Shown one piece after another: positions 1 through 11,128 of a stretch of DNA of 64,000 nt. The position numbers and the translations under genes were made by a program. Source of the stretch: Phytohabitans rumicis (lineage in GTDB: Bacteria; Actinomycetota; Actinomycetes; Mycobacteriales; Micromonosporaceae); assembly GCF_011764445.1 (NCBI RefSeq), contig NZ_BLPG01000001.1, positions 3,596,001-3,660,000 on the forward strand. Direction: 5' to 3'. The number at the start of each line of letters is the position of its first letter. Positions within the stretch are counted from its first letter, which is position 1. Under the pieces are notes generated by a model. That model ran no database searches and had not been told where the DNA came from. It worked only from the letters and a program-made list of their open reading frames with translations.

Positions 1-385
1 CCTTGGCGATCCCCGCGCCCGGCGTGACGACGAGCTCGGCCTCTTCGCGGGCCTCGGTGGCCGGCTTGCCGTTCACCGACACCGACGACACCGACAGGCC
101 GGAGAAGTCCAGGTTGAACCGCGACAGGTCGGCGGTGGCGACCGCCGTGACGGTGGCGGTGCCGCTCAGCTCGTCGCTACGCGGGTCGTACTTCAGCTTG
201 AGCGCGTAGTTCCGCACGTCGTAGCCGCCGTTGCCGTACTTCGGAAAGTACGGGTCGCCGACGCCGTCCGCACCGGGCTGGAAGTTGCGCTTCGGCGCCG
301 TCGTTGCGGTGCCTGGCTCGTCCGAAGTGCACCCGGCAACAGCAAGCGCGGCAACGGCCGCCACGGCCACGATCCCACGAGTCAC
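1..385 (-). CDS. M1-family metallopeptidase lipoprotein (N-terminal part)
   Basis: About 128 codons are visible; the rest lies before the window. The GTG start at 385 gives a short hydrophobic signal peptide with a lipobox ending at Cys19 (V-A-G-C), so the protein is probably lipid-anchored outside the membrane. After a Thr/Pro-rich linker comes the segment GDPYFPKYGNGGYDV, then NYALKLKYDP, which is the usual beginning of the N-terminal beta domain of actinobacterial M1 aminopeptidases. The zinc motif HExxH would be off-window, so activity cannot be judged. The family assignment rests on the N-terminal pattern only. The gene is followed upstream, after only 15 bp, by the end of guaB3 on the same strand. 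Confidence 0.7.
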   Translation of the reverse strand, partial: MTRGIVAVAAVAALAVAGCTSDEPGTATTAPKRNFQPGADGVGDPYFPKYGNGGYDVRNYALKLKYDPRSDELSGTATVTAVATADLSRFNLDFSGLSVSSVSVNGKPATEAREEAELVVTPGAGIAK

Positions 386-400
386 GTGGCGACCTTAGCG

Positions 401-1519
401 CTACCGGTCGAGTACCAGCCCTACGCGCTGAAACTCCTTCACGTCGCGGTACCCGCACTTGGCCATCGCCCGCCGCAGCCCGCCAAACAGGTTGAGCTGG
501 CCATCCGGCGCGTCGGCCGGCCCGTACAGCAGCTTTTCCATCGAGCCCAGCGGCTCGTCGGACACGCCGAACGCGCCACGCGGCAGCTTCGGGTGGCTCG
601 CGGCCGAGTGCCACCACGCACCCTGGCCCGGCGCCTCCTCGCACAGCGACAGCGACTCGCCCAGCATCACCGCGTCGGCGCCGCAGCCCAGCGCCTTGGC
701 GATGTCGCCAGAGGTCTGGATGTCGCCGTCGGCGATCAGGTGCACGTACCGCCCGCCGGTCTCGTCGAGGTAGTCCCGCCGAGCCGCGGCCGCGTCGGCG
801 ATCGCGGTCGCCATCGGCACCCGGATGCCCAGCACGGTGTCCGTTGTGGACCACTCGTCGGCGCCGACGCCCACGATCACGCCGGCCGCGCCGGTGCGCA
901 TCAGGTGCAGCGCCGTCTTGTAGTCGGTGCACCCGCCCGCGATCACCGGCAGGTCGAGGTCGGCGATGAACTCCTTGAGGTTGAGCGGCTCGTCCGTCGT
1001 GGAGACGTGCTCCGCGGAGACCAGCGTGCCCTGGATGACCAGGATGTCGACGCCCGCGTCCAGGATCACCGGGGCGAGCGCGAGCGTGTGCTGCGGCGAC
1101 ACCCGCACCGCCACGGTCACCCCGCCCTCGCGCATGACCCGTACCCGCTCGGCGATCAGCTCGGGGCGGATCGGCTCGGCGTACACCTCCTGCAGCCGCC
1201 GTGTGGTCGGCGCGTCCTCGTCGAGCGTGGCCAGCTCCTCGAGGATCTTCGTCGGATCCTCGTAGCGGGTCCACAGGCCCTCGACGTTCAGCACGCCGAG
1301 GCCGCCGAGCTGACCCAGGGTCACGACCGTCGCCGGGCTCATCGTCGCGTCGGACGGGTGCGCCACGCAGGGGATCTGGAAGGGGTACGCGTCGAGTTGC
1401 CAGGCCGTGGACACGTCGTCCACATCCCGGGTACGCCGACTTGGCACGATCGCTATGTCGTCGAGGTGGTAGCCGCGCTGCGCGGTCTTACCCAACCCGA
1501 TCTCCACCACGTCACGCAC
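401..1519 (-). CDS. guaB3: GuaB3-family IMP dehydrogenase-related protein
   Basis: This 372-residue TIM-barrel protein of the IMPDH/GMPR family lacks the CBS pair found in true GuaB, which is the hallmark of the GuaB3 branch. The N-terminus (VEIGLGKTAQRGYHLDDI) is the typical GuaB3 start, and a glycine-rich phosphate-binding stretch (LIADGDIQTSGDIAKALGCG) lies around residue 250. It sits 9 bp downstream of guaB in the same direction, the order also seen in mycobacteria. GuaB3 enzymes have been linked to IMP/GMP interconversion, but the exact reaction here cannot be told from sequence. The frame is intact. Confidence 0.9.
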   Translation of the reverse strand: MRDVVEIGLGKTAQRGYHLDDIAIVPSRRTRDVDDVSTAWQLDAYPFQIPCVAHPSDATMSPATVVTLGQLGGLGVLNVEGLWTRYEDPTKILEELATLDEDAPTTRRLQEVYAEPIRPELIAERVRVMREGGVTVAVRVSPQHTLALAPVILDAGVDILVIQGTLVSAEHVSTTDEPLNLKEFIADLDLPVIAGGCTDYKTALHLMRTGAAGVIVGVGADEWSTTDTVLGIRVPMATAIADAAAARRDYLDETGGRYVHLIADGDIQTSGDIAKALGCGADAVMLGESLSLCEEAPGQGAWWHSAASHPKLPRGAFGVSDEPLGSMEKLLYGPADAPDGQLNLFGGLRRAMAKCGYRDVKEFQRVGLVLDR

Positions 1520-1528
1520 GGGACGCTC

Positions 1529-3000
<1,472 letters not shown>

Positions 3001-3102
3001 AGCTCATCCCCTCAGTGGCGCGATGGTTCATCGTACCGTTGTCCCTATTTAGCACCCCTGTGCGGCCCACGCGGTGAGCGGTGATGCGACTACGGTGGAG
3101 GG

Positions 3103-3507
3103 GTGCAGCACGACGAGCCGATCGACCCGTTCAACGGCGATCCCGCTGACCCGTCCGCGGGCCTGGAGGACCTCGGTGAGGACCCCCAGCTCGACCCGCT
3201 GTCCGACGCGGAACGGCAGGACGTGCTGGAGGATCTGGCCGACCTGGAGATCTACCAGGCCCTGTTGAGCCCGATCGGCGTACGCGGCTTGGTCATCGAG
3301 TGCGAAGACTGCCATGAGCCGCACTACTTCGACTGGGACCTGCTCCGGGGCAACCTGCGCCACCTGCTCAACTCCGGCCGCCCGAGGGTGCACGAGCCGG
3401 CGTACGACCCGGACCCCGACCACTACGTCACCTGGGAGTACGCCCGCGGCTACGCCGACGGCGTCCACGACACCCTGAGCGACGCCACCGACGACGACAC
3501 CCCCTAG
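3103..3507 (+). CDS. DUF5319 family protein
   Basis: A 134-residue acidic protein from a GTG start, divergent from guaB (102 bp gap). It contains the conserved block IGVRGLVIECEDCHEPHYFDWDLL, cut here to its key features: a CxxC pair followed by H and FDW, then WEYARGYADG near the C-terminus. It matches the small conserved actinobacterial protein found next to guaB (Rv3412 position in M. tuberculosis). The CxxCxxxH arrangement could bind a metal, but no function is known. Its stop codon shares the CTAG at 3504-3507 with the stop of the convergent regulator gene. Confidence 0.85.
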   Translation: MQHDEPIDPFNGDPADPSAGLEDLGEDPQLDPLSDAERQDVLEDLADLEIYQALLSPIGVRGLVIECEDCHEPHYFDWDLLRGNLRHLLNSGRPRVHEPAYDPDPDHYVTWEYARGYADGVHDTLSDATDDDTP

Positions 3508-4355
3508 GCGACCAGGCCGGCGCGGAAGCCGGCCGCCACCGCGTGGGCTCGGTCGCGGGCGCCCAGCTTGCGGAAGAGGCGGCGGGCGTGCGTTTTCACG
3601 GTGTCCTCGGACACGAAGAGCTCCCGCCCGATCTCGGCGTTGCTCTTGCCGTCCGCCATCCCGCGCAGGACCTGGAGTTCACGCTCGGTGAGCGACATCC
3701 GCCGGGCCACCACCTCGGGTCGATCGCCGGTACGCGGGCCGACCCGCCAACTGGGGCCGGTGTTCGGGCTGCCGGGCGGGCGGCCGGGGCCACCGGGTCC
3801 GTTGGTGCCGGGACCCGTGTCGAGTTGGTCGCCGCGCTGGGAGGGCACCATCGACGGAGGTGTGGACGGGCGCGCCGGCCGCAGGTCGGGCGGGTCGGTC
3901 TCCGCGACGGGGGCGGCGCCCGGCAGCAGGTCGGCGGCGGGTGCACCGGCCCGGGGCGCGGACGCGCCGGCCCGGGGGCGCGCCGGCTCGGGAAGGCAGA
4001 GCAGCAGCGCCTTGGCCACCACGCTCACCAGGTCGTGGTCGCCGGTCCCGCGCAGTACGCCCCGGGCGCCCGCGGCGATCGCGGCGGCGGCCATGCGCGG
4101 GTCTTCCGGGCCGAACAGGATGATCAATGCACCGGGCGCCCGGACGAGTACGCGCCGGGTGAAGCCGACGCTGTCGCGCCGGGTCAGCGCGGTGTCCGCG
4201 AGGACGATGTCGGCCGGGCGCTCGCCCAGTCGGAGCAGCGCTTCGGTCTCGGACACGGCGGTTCGCACGACGCCGGTCATCCCCAGCCGAGCGGCCGCGG
4301 ATGCAACGGTTTGCGCCGCGAGCGGCGTCCGGACACACACGAGGACGGTACGCAC
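3504..4355 (-). CDS. BldM-like LuxR-family response regulator with atypical receiver
   Basis: A 283-residue regulator. The GTG start at 4355 is chosen because an AGGAGG ribosome site lies 6 bases upstream. Residues 1-120 form a receiver-like domain with an Asp in VLADTAL, but the N-terminal acidic pair needed to bind Mg is absent (VLVCVRTPL), so normal phosphorylation is doubtful. A Pro/Gly/Ala-rich linker of about 90 residues follows. The C-terminal LuxR helix-turn-helix (SNAEIGRELFVSEDTVKTHA) is very close to Streptomyces BldM as I recall it, and BldM is also a whiD neighbour there. BldM itself is about 200 residues, so the long linker is unusual. A role in development is an inference. Confidence 0.82.
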   Translation of the reverse strand: MRTVLVCVRTPLAAQTVASAAARLGMTGVVRTAVSETEALLRLGERPADIVLADTALTRRDSVGFTRRVLVRAPGALIILFGPEDPRMAAAAIAAGARGVLRGTGDHDLVSVVAKALLLCLPEPARPRAGASAPRAGAPAADLLPGAAPVAETDPPDLRPARPSTPPSMVPSQRGDQLDTGPGTNGPGGPGRPPGSPNTGPSWRVGPRTGDRPEVVARRMSLTERELQVLRGMADGKSNAEIGRELFVSEDTVKTHARRLFRKLGARDRAHAVAAGFRAGLVA

Positions 4356-4526
4356 AGTGATCCTCCTCTTTCCTCTGAGGAGGAGACCACGGAACCTTCT
4401 GATCATTACGGGCTTTCGGACGAAAGAAGTTGAAACTTCCCGACAGATCGACACGCCGGTTTCCGGCTCAGCGGGACCGGGTAACCGGTGGTTGCGCGGA
4501 CCGGAGGGAGCGCGGGAGGAGAGCCG

Positions 4527-5027
4527 ATGTCCAACGTACGCAGGTTGCCGGGGCCCATTGCCGATATCTGGGACTGGCAGCGGTTGGGCGCCTGTCGGGG
4601 TCGCGACAGTGCGCAGTTCTTCCATCCCGACGGCGAACGTGGTTCCTCCCGCAACCGCCGCGAGGCCAGGGCGAAATCCGTCTGCGCCGCCTGTCCGGTG
4701 CGGGCCGAGTGCGCCGCGCACGCCCTCTCCGTACGCGAGCCGTACGGCGTGTGGGGCGGCTTCAGCGAGTCCGAACGGCTGCGGCTGCTGGCCGTGGGCT
4801 GGGAGGACCTCGCCGACCGCCAGCAGACCAGAGTCGACATTGGACGGCTGGAGACGCGGCTGGGCCGCCCCACAAAAGCGCTATTCCACCTCAACGTCGA
4901 CCGAGTGCCACCCGGTAGCACCGTCGGGAGCCGGCGGGTTCTCCTCCTCCGGCTGGGTCGCGCCGGTGCTGTCGGTCGCGCGTACCTGGAGGCGATGCGC
5001 CCCGGACGTCGCATCCCAGCGCCATGA
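4527..5027 (+). CDS. whiD: WhiB-family Fe-S regulator, WhiD/WhiB3 type
   Basis: Starts at MSNVRRLPGP with a GGAGGAGAGCCG ribosome site. The N-terminal part is the WhiB domain: four Cys ligands (GACRG, then VCAACPVRAEC) for a 4Fe-4S cluster, followed by the GVWGG turn. The WDWQ...CRGRDS...FFHPDGERG pattern and the bldM/groESL context fit WhiD/WhiB3, redox-sensitive partners of the principal sigma factor. In the frame as read the protein is 166 residues and runs 147 bp antisense over the next gene. If one C were missing in the run at 4868-4871, the tail would become a basic segment ending at 4918, which is a more usual WhiB ending. The C-terminus is therefore uncertain. Confidence 0.88.
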   Translation: MSNVRRLPGPIADIWDWQRLGACRGRDSAQFFHPDGERGSSRNRREARAKSVCAACPVRAECAAHALSVREPYGVWGGFSESERLRLLAVGWEDLADRQQTRVDIGRLETRLGRPTKALFHLNVDRVPPGSTVGSRRVLLLRLGRAGAVGRAYLEAMRPGRRIPAP

Positions 5028-6413
5028 CCACTGCACCCAGGTGTCTACGGACACCGTGCGGGCGAGGGTGGCCTCCTGCCACGGGCCGTCGTCGACGCGT
5101 ACCTCCACGCGGGCGATGCCGCGGTGCTGTGCCCAGGCCACGCCGGCGACGGTGATCGGGCCGGGTGTGAGGTTGTTGCGCGAGCGGGGCGTGTCGATCC
5201 GGGACTGCGTCTTGATCGGCGCCTGGGCCGACCAGCCGCGCGGCACCCAGTACGCGTCGAAGTCGGCGAAGCTGGTCAGCTCCAACTCGACGACCCACTT
5301 GCACGCGGACACGTAGCCGTACAGGCCGGGCACCACCATCCGGACCGGGAAGCCGTGGTCGATGGGCAGCGGCTCGCCGTTCATGCCGACGGCGAGCAGC
5401 GCGTCCCGCCCGTCGCGCAGCACGGCCGTGGGCGTGCCGCAGGTCCATCCGTCGGAGGACCGGCCCACGACCTGGTCGGCGCCGTCGAGCGGCTCGACCT
5501 CGTCGAGCAGGTCCTTCAGGGGTACGCCGAGCCAGCGCGCGTTGCCGATCAGGTCGCCGCCGACCTCGTTCGACACGCAGGCGAGCGTGACGTACCGCTC
5601 GACCATCGGCCGGGCCAGCAACTGCTCGAAGGTGAGCGTCATGGGCCGGCGCACCCGCCCATGGATCTTGAGCTCCCACGTCGCCGGGTCGACCTGCGGG
5701 ACCACCAGCGCGGTGTCGATCCGGTAGAAGGCGCGGTTCGACGTGACGTACGGCGCCAGTTGCGGCAGCGAGAGCGTCTCCGGTACGGCGGGAGCGGGGT
5801 CGGCCGGGATCGGCAGCGTCACCGCCGACCGGGCCTCGGAGACGGTGCGCCGGTTGGCCAGCCAGCGCCCGCCGAGGCCGGTGGCCGCCGCCGCGCCGAG
5901 CACCACCGCGACGCCGGTGAGGAAGTGCCGGCGATCCTCGAGGTCGACGTCGTCAGCCGGGGAGACCAGCCGCCACAGCACCACCGCGGCCGCCCCGACG
6001 CCCAGCAACGACGGCAGGGCATAGGCGACGCCCGCGTCCGGCCGGGTCAACGCCGCCCCGATGCCGATCACGCCGAAGAGCGCGATGCCGGCGTAGCCGT
6101 ACCCGATGTGGCGGACCGCGAGGTAGCCGATCAGCGCGGCGAAGGCCGCGAGCAGCACCACCGTGCCGATCATGAGCGCGGTCTTGTCGTGCACGCCGAA
6201 CGCGTCGATCGCGAACTGCTTGAGTGGCTCGGGCACGTTGTCGACGACGACCCCGCCGACCGCCACGAGCGGGGCCGACCGGGCGCCGACGAACACGGCG
6301 ACCAGCTCCGCCAGCCCGAGGGCCACCGCGGCGGCAGCCACGCCCGCCAGCGCACCGCGCACGCCGTTTCGCATGGCACCCAGTCTGCCCCGGGCCGCCG
6401 CACTCGCCGCCAC
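4881..6413 (-). CDS. Membrane-anchored molybdopterin oxidoreductase (sulfite oxidase family)
   Basis: About 510 residues from GTG 6413 (preceded by GGGGG), or 497 from ATG 6374. The N-terminal 180 residues hold four to five membrane segments. A sulfite-oxidase-type Mo-cofactor domain follows (residues about 200-400), with the Mo-ligand Cys in YVTLACVSNEVGGDLIGN and the pterin-binding region PIDHGFPVRMVVPGLYGY. The C-terminal 100 residues form the Ig-like Mo-co dimerisation domain (VRVDDGPWQEA). The catalytic domain probably faces outside. The substrate is unknown; relatives act on sulfite, methionine sulfoxide or nitrate-like oxo compounds. The 3' end overlaps whiD on the other strand. Confidence 0.87.
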   Translation of the reverse strand: MAASAAARGRLGAMRNGVRGALAGVAAAAVALGLAELVAVFVGARSAPLVAVGGVVVDNVPEPLKQFAIDAFGVHDKTALMIGTVVLLAAFAALIGYLAVRHIGYGYAGIALFGVIGIGAALTRPDAGVAYALPSLLGVGAAAVVLWRLVSPADDVDLEDRRHFLTGVAVVLGAAAATGLGGRWLANRRTVSEARSAVTLPIPADPAPAVPETLSLPQLAPYVTSNRAFYRIDTALVVPQVDPATWELKIHGRVRRPMTLTFEQLLARPMVERYVTLACVSNEVGGDLIGNARWLGVPLKDLLDEVEPLDGADQVVGRSSDGWTCGTPTAVLRDGRDALLAVGMNGEPLPIDHGFPVRMVVPGLYGYVSACKWVVELELTSFADFDAYWVPRGWSAQAPIKTQSRIDTPRSRNNLTPGPITVAGVAWAQHRGIARVEVRVDDGPWQEATLARTVSVDTWVQWSWRWDATSGAHRLQVRATDSTGATQPEEENPPAPDGATGWHSVDVEVE

Positions 6414-6431
6414 TCGGTAAGCCCCCTGTAA

Positions 6432-6483
6432 TGATCAGGGCGTCCCTCAAGCCGCTATAACGACTTGAGGGACGCCCTGATCA
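6432..6483. terminator. Near-perfect palindrome, TGATCAGGGCGTCC family copy 1
   Basis: Two 23-nt arms match at 22 of 23 positions around the loop CTATAA. It lies between groEL (ending at 6500 on the minus strand) and the oxidoreductase gene, where it would form a strong hairpin in the groEL message. No T-run follows. The same arm sequence, starting TGATCAGGGCGTCC and ending TCAAGTCG, recurs at 36640-36693, so this is a member of a dispersed repeat family as well as a likely terminator. Confidence 0.7.
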
Positions 6484-6499
6484 CGGAAGAGGCGTCGGG

Positions 6500-8197
<1,698 letters not shown>

Positions 8198-8211
8198 TCA
8201 GCGTCAGTCAA

Positions 8212-8526
8212 TCACTTCTCGATGACCGCGAGGACGTCGCGGGCGGAGAGCACCAGGTACTCCTCGCCGGCGTACTTGACCTCGGTGCCGCCGTACTTCG
8301 AGTAGATGACCGTGTCGCCGACCTTGACGTCAACCGGGATCCGGTTGCCCTTGTCGTCGACGCGGCCGGGGCCGACAGCGAGGACGGTGCCCTCCTGCGG
8401 CTTCTCCTTGGCGGTGTCGGGAATCACGATGCCCGACGCCGTGGTGGTCTCAGCCTCGTTCGCCTGGACCAGAATCCGGTCCTCGAGCGGCTTGATCGCA
8501 ACCTTGGTCGCGGTAGTCACGGGCAT
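8212..8526 (-). CDS. groES: Co-chaperonin GroES
   Basis: A 104-residue 10-kDa chaperonin, with start (after a short lead) at [10 protein letters not shown], the mobile loop [19 protein letters not shown] and the closing [16 protein letters not shown]. It caps the GroEL barrel. It is the first gene of the groES-groEL1 pair and follows a 170-bp leader with promoter and two HrcA-type operators. A GGAGGG ribosome site precedes the ATG at 8526. Confidence 0.97.
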   Translation of the reverse strand: MPVTTATKVAIKPLEDRILVQANEAETTTASGIVIPDTAKEKPQEGTVLAVGPGRVDDKGNRIPVDVKVGDTVIYSKYGGTEVKYAGEEYLVLSARDVLAVIEK

Positions 8527-8638
8527 ACCCTCCTGGGGTACTGGTCTGGTTAGCCAGCCGAAAGCTCCGGCCGGCGAAATACTGATGCCTCATGCCACCG
8601 GGCGATGCCGTCGTCGCGGGTGCCGGCGTGCCCGAAAG

Positions 8639-8665
8639 CTGGCACCCTCGGTTTGAGAGTGCTAA
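8639..8665 (-). promoter_or_regulatory. CIRCE operator 1 (HrcA site) downstream of the groES -10
   Basis: Read on the minus strand this is TTAGCACTC, nine bases, then GGGTGCCAG. The left half is a perfect CIRCE half-site and the right half matches 6 of 9 positions of GAGTGCTAA. It lies just after the proposed -10 of groES, where bound HrcA would block transcription. Heat-shock repression by HrcA is established for CIRCE; the hrcA gene itself is not in the window. Confidence 0.75.
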
Positions 8666-8669
8666 CCGC

Positions 8670-8699
8670 AGGTTATGCCGGCTTCTAGCACTCCGTCAA
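8670..8699 (-). promoter_or_regulatory. groES: Probable groES-groEL1 promoter
   Basis: The minus strand carries TTGACG (8699-8694), an 18-base spacer, then TAACCT (8675-8670), close to a housekeeping sigma consensus. It sits between and within the two CIRCE elements, about 145 bases before the groES start. Confidence 0.6.
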
Positions 8700-8711
8700 G
8701 GAGAGTGCCAG
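8685..8711 (-). promoter_or_regulatory. CIRCE operator 2 over the groES -35
   Basis: Palindromic pair CTAGCACTC, nine bases, GAGTGCCAG on the + strand, matching the CIRCE half-sites at 8 of 9 and 7 of 9 positions with the exact 9-base spacer. The spacer contains the -35 element of the groES promoter, so binding would exclude RNA polymerase directly. Confidence 0.7.
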
Positions 8712-8798
8712 CGTGCCCGGAACTGATGGCGCGGCGGGGTGATTTACGGCATCGTTTCTAGGAAGGACGCCGCAGCCGACCGCGCGGAGGCGATAGAC

Positions 8799-8990
8799 AT
8801 GCAGGCCACAGTCGGTGACCGCTTGCACGTGCACAGCAACACCGTCGGCGCCAAGGACCGAGTCGGCGAGATCGTCGAGGTCCGCGGCGCCGAGGGCAAG
8901 CCGCCATACCTCGTCCGCTTCCCGGACGGGCACGAGAGTCTGGTCTACCCGGGTCCGGACACCGTGATCGAGGCAGGTCAGAATAAATAA
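8799..8990 (+). CDS. DUF1918 domain protein
   Basis: A 63-residue protein that is essentially one SH3-like DUF1918 domain (ATVGDRLHVHSN at the start, VRFPDGHESLVYPGPD near the end). The ATG at 8799 follows a GGAGG ribosome site. DUF1918 proteins are small actinobacterial proteins of unknown role, some near stress genes. Its stop TAA touches the GTG of the next gene, so the two are likely translationally coupled. Confidence 0.85.
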   Translation: MQATVGDRLHVHSNTVGAKDRVGEIVEVRGAEGKPPYLVRFPDGHESLVYPGPDTVIEAGQNK

Positions 8991-10139
8991 GTGACCGCCG
9001 CGCTCCGTACCCCCGATGGGGAAAGAGCGCTCGCGACGGCGGCGGAACTGGCGGGCGGAGACCCGCTGGCGGCCGCCGCCGCCATGCGTGCCAGTGGCGT
9101 GCCCGCCGACCTGGCCGCCGCCGCCCTCACCCAGGCCGAGCTGCGCCGCCGCGCGGCCGGCAAGTTCGGCCGCGACGCGGCCCGGATGTTCTTCACCCGC
9201 GCCGGGCTCGAGCAGGCCACCCGGGCCGCCGTCGCGGACCGGCGGGCGGCACGGTTGCGCGCCGCGGGGGTGCGCACCCTCGCCGACCTGGGTTGCGGCA
9301 TCGGCGCGGACGCATTCGCCGCCGCGCGTTCCGGCATCAAGGTGTACGCCGTGGAAGCCGACCCGGAGACCGCGACGGTGGCTGCCGCGAACGCCTCCGC
9401 GCTGGGGCTGGACGTCACGGTGGAGTGCGGCGACGCGACGGCGTTCGACCTTTCCGGAGTGGACGCCGTCTTCTGCGATCCGGCCCGGCGGCGGGGCGGC
9501 CGGCGCGTCTTCGACCCGGCCGCGTACTCCCCGCCGTGGGACTTCGTGGCGGCCCTGCCCGAGCGGGTCCCGCGCACCGTGCTGAAGCTGGCGCCCGGCA
9601 TCGACCACGCGCTCGTGCCGCCCGGCGCGGAGGCCGAGTGGGTGAGCGTGGGCGGCGACGTGGTCGAGGCGGCGTTCTGGTGCGGCCCGCTCGCCTCGGT
9701 GCCCCGCCGAGCGACCCTGCTGGACCGCGGCGAGCTCACCGGCTCGGGTGCCGAGCGGGCGCCGATCGGGCCGGTGCGCGACTACGTGTACGACCCGGAC
9801 GGCGCGGTCGTGCGGGCCCACCTGGTGGCCGAGTTCGCGGCAACGGTCGGCGGCAACCTCGCCGACCCGGAGATCGCCTACGTGTACGCCGACGCGCCGG
9901 CGCCAACCCCGTACGCGCGCGGCTTCCGGGTCCTGGTGACGCTGCCGTTCTCGTTGAAACGCCTGCGGGCGCTGCTGCGCGAGCGGGACGTCGGGCGGGT
10001 CGAGATCCTCAAGCGGGGATCCGCGCTCGACCCCGAGCGGCTGCGCCGTGACCTGCGGCTGACCGGCTCCGGCCCGGCGACGCTGGTGCTGACCCGGGTG
10101 GCCGGGGCACCCACCGTCCTGGTCTGCGACCCGTTGTAG
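8991..10139 (+). CDS. Class I SAM-dependent methyltransferase with THUMP-like domain
   Basis: 382 residues from a GTG that directly follows the upstream stop codon. Motif I of the Rossmann fold is LADLGCGIGADAFAAARSG at about residue 96, followed by AVEADPETA (motif II) and a catalytic-loop-like FCDPARRRGG at about 160. The C-terminal third (GFRVLVTLPFSLKRLRALL ... RGSALDPERLRR) resembles the THUMP-like domain attached to this methyltransferase family. RNA is a plausible substrate because of that domain and the DPAR motif, but the target is unknown. Confidence 0.85.
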   Translation: MTAALRTPDGERALATAAELAGGDPLAAAAAMRASGVPADLAAAALTQAELRRRAAGKFGRDAARMFFTRAGLEQATRAAVADRRAARLRAAGVRTLADLGCGIGADAFAAARSGIKVYAVEADPETATVAAANASALGLDVTVECGDATAFDLSGVDAVFCDPARRRGGRRVFDPAAYSPPWDFVAALPERVPRTVLKLAPGIDHALVPPGAEAEWVSVGGDVVEAAFWCGPLASVPRRATLLDRGELTGSGAERAPIGPVRDYVYDPDGAVVRAHLVAEFAATVGGNLADPEIAYVYADAPAPTPYARGFRVLVTLPFSLKRLRALLRERDVGRVEILKRGSALDPERLRRDLRLTGSGPATLVLTRVAGAPTVLVCDPL

Positions 10140-10148
10140 CGTGCACCC

Positions 10149-10628
10149 GTGGCAGGACAGGGCACGCCGGCGACCGCGCTCCTCGCGAAGCAGAAGATCG
10201 CGCACACCACCCACCCGTACGACGTGTCGCCCGACGCGCCCAACTACGGCGCGGAGGTGGCCGCGGCCCTGGGCGTGCCGGCCGAGCGGGTGTTCAAGAC
10301 CCTGGTCACCGAGGTCGACGGCGCGCTGACCGTCGCCGTCGTACCCGTCACCGGCGAGCTCGACCTCAAGGCGCTCGCCGCCGCGGCGGGCGGCAAGCGC
10401 GCGGCCATGGCGGACCGGGCGGTCGCCGAGCGGACGACCGGCTACGTACGCGGCGGGATCAGCCCGCTCGGGCAGCGCAAGCGGCTACCCACCGTAATCG
10501 ACTCGTCCGCCGAGAAGCATGACACCGTGTACGTCTCCGCCGGCCGCCGCGGCCTCCAGGTCGAGCTGTCCCCCGCCGACCTGACCCGCCTCACCGCAGC
10601 CGTCCTCGCGGTCATCGCAACCGCCTAG
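10149..10628 (+). CDS. ybaK: Cys-tRNA(Pro)/Cys-tRNA(Cys) deacylase YbaK
   Basis: A 159-residue YbaK/EbsC-fold trans-editing enzyme that hydrolyses mischarged Cys-tRNA(Pro). Conserved elements are FKTLVTEVDG, VVPVTGELDLKALA and GYVRGGISPLGQRKRLP, with the typical Lys in the FKTL segment. GTG start at 10149, 9 bp after the methyltransferase gene on the same strand. The length is normal for the family. Confidence 0.92.
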   Translation: MAGQGTPATALLAKQKIAHTTHPYDVSPDAPNYGAEVAAALGVPAERVFKTLVTEVDGALTVAVVPVTGELDLKALAAAAGGKRAAMADRAVAERTTGYVRGGISPLGQRKRLPTVIDSSAEKHDTVYVSAGRRGLQVELSPADLTRLTAAVLAVIATA

Positions 10629-11128
10629 CCCCTCCCTCCCTCCCTCACTCTCCGTACGCCCACACACCCTCCGCGTACACGCCCGCCTTCCGCGCCTCGT
10701 CGATCAAGGACTTCCGCGCGCCGATCAAGGGCTTCTGCGTCGATCAAGGGCTTCTGCGTCGATCAAGGGCGAATGGTCGTGCTTTGATCTCCGATTCACG
10801 ACCATTCGCCCTTGATCGGCGCGGAAGTCCTTGATCGACGTAAAACTTTCCCCGCCTAGCGGCGCCCAGTTCGAGGGGTTTGGGCATGATCGGCGGTAAA
10901 GTGAGGTGATCCACTAATCGGGCATGATCCGCGAACGGGCACATGTCGATCACGTTGCCGAATTGTTATCGCCGCCAACAAACTCGCTGGCTCGACGGTC
11001 TTGTGCGACCCGGTCGTGCCGCAATACGTTGCCGGACACAACAAACGTACGTCGACCTGATGACAACCGCGCCCGCCGCGCGACCCACTCCCACCACAAA
11101 AAACCCACCTTTTGAAAGGACCCGTGCT
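10629..11128. other. 500-bp intergenic region before the sugar ABC operon
   Basis: It holds a CCCT simple-sequence stretch just after ybaK, repeat copy A (10698-10840), then about 290 bp of less GC-rich leader. In the leader a loose inverted pair TTGTT/AACAA (10963-10981) could be an operator for the ROK repressor of the operon, but this is weak. No convincing gene is seen. Confidence 0.5.
10698..10840. repeat. GTCGATCAAGG palindromic repeat, copy A (nested)
   Basis: An inner hairpin has perfect 22-nt arms (CGATCAAGGGCGAATGGTCG plus TG) around a loop containing CTTTGATCTCC. An outer pair of arms, about 22 nt and perfect (GTCGATCAAGGACTTCCGCG plus C), encloses it. Between the left outer and inner arms are two direct copies of a 19-20-nt unit, CGATCAAGGGCTTCTGCGT. 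The element is wholly intergenic, and four relatives occur in this window. Confidence 0.9.

Noticed and set aside
10698-10780. CRISPR-like tandem units CGATCAAGGGCTTCTGCGT
   Set aside because: Only two direct copies with no unique spacers; part of a palindromic repeat element.
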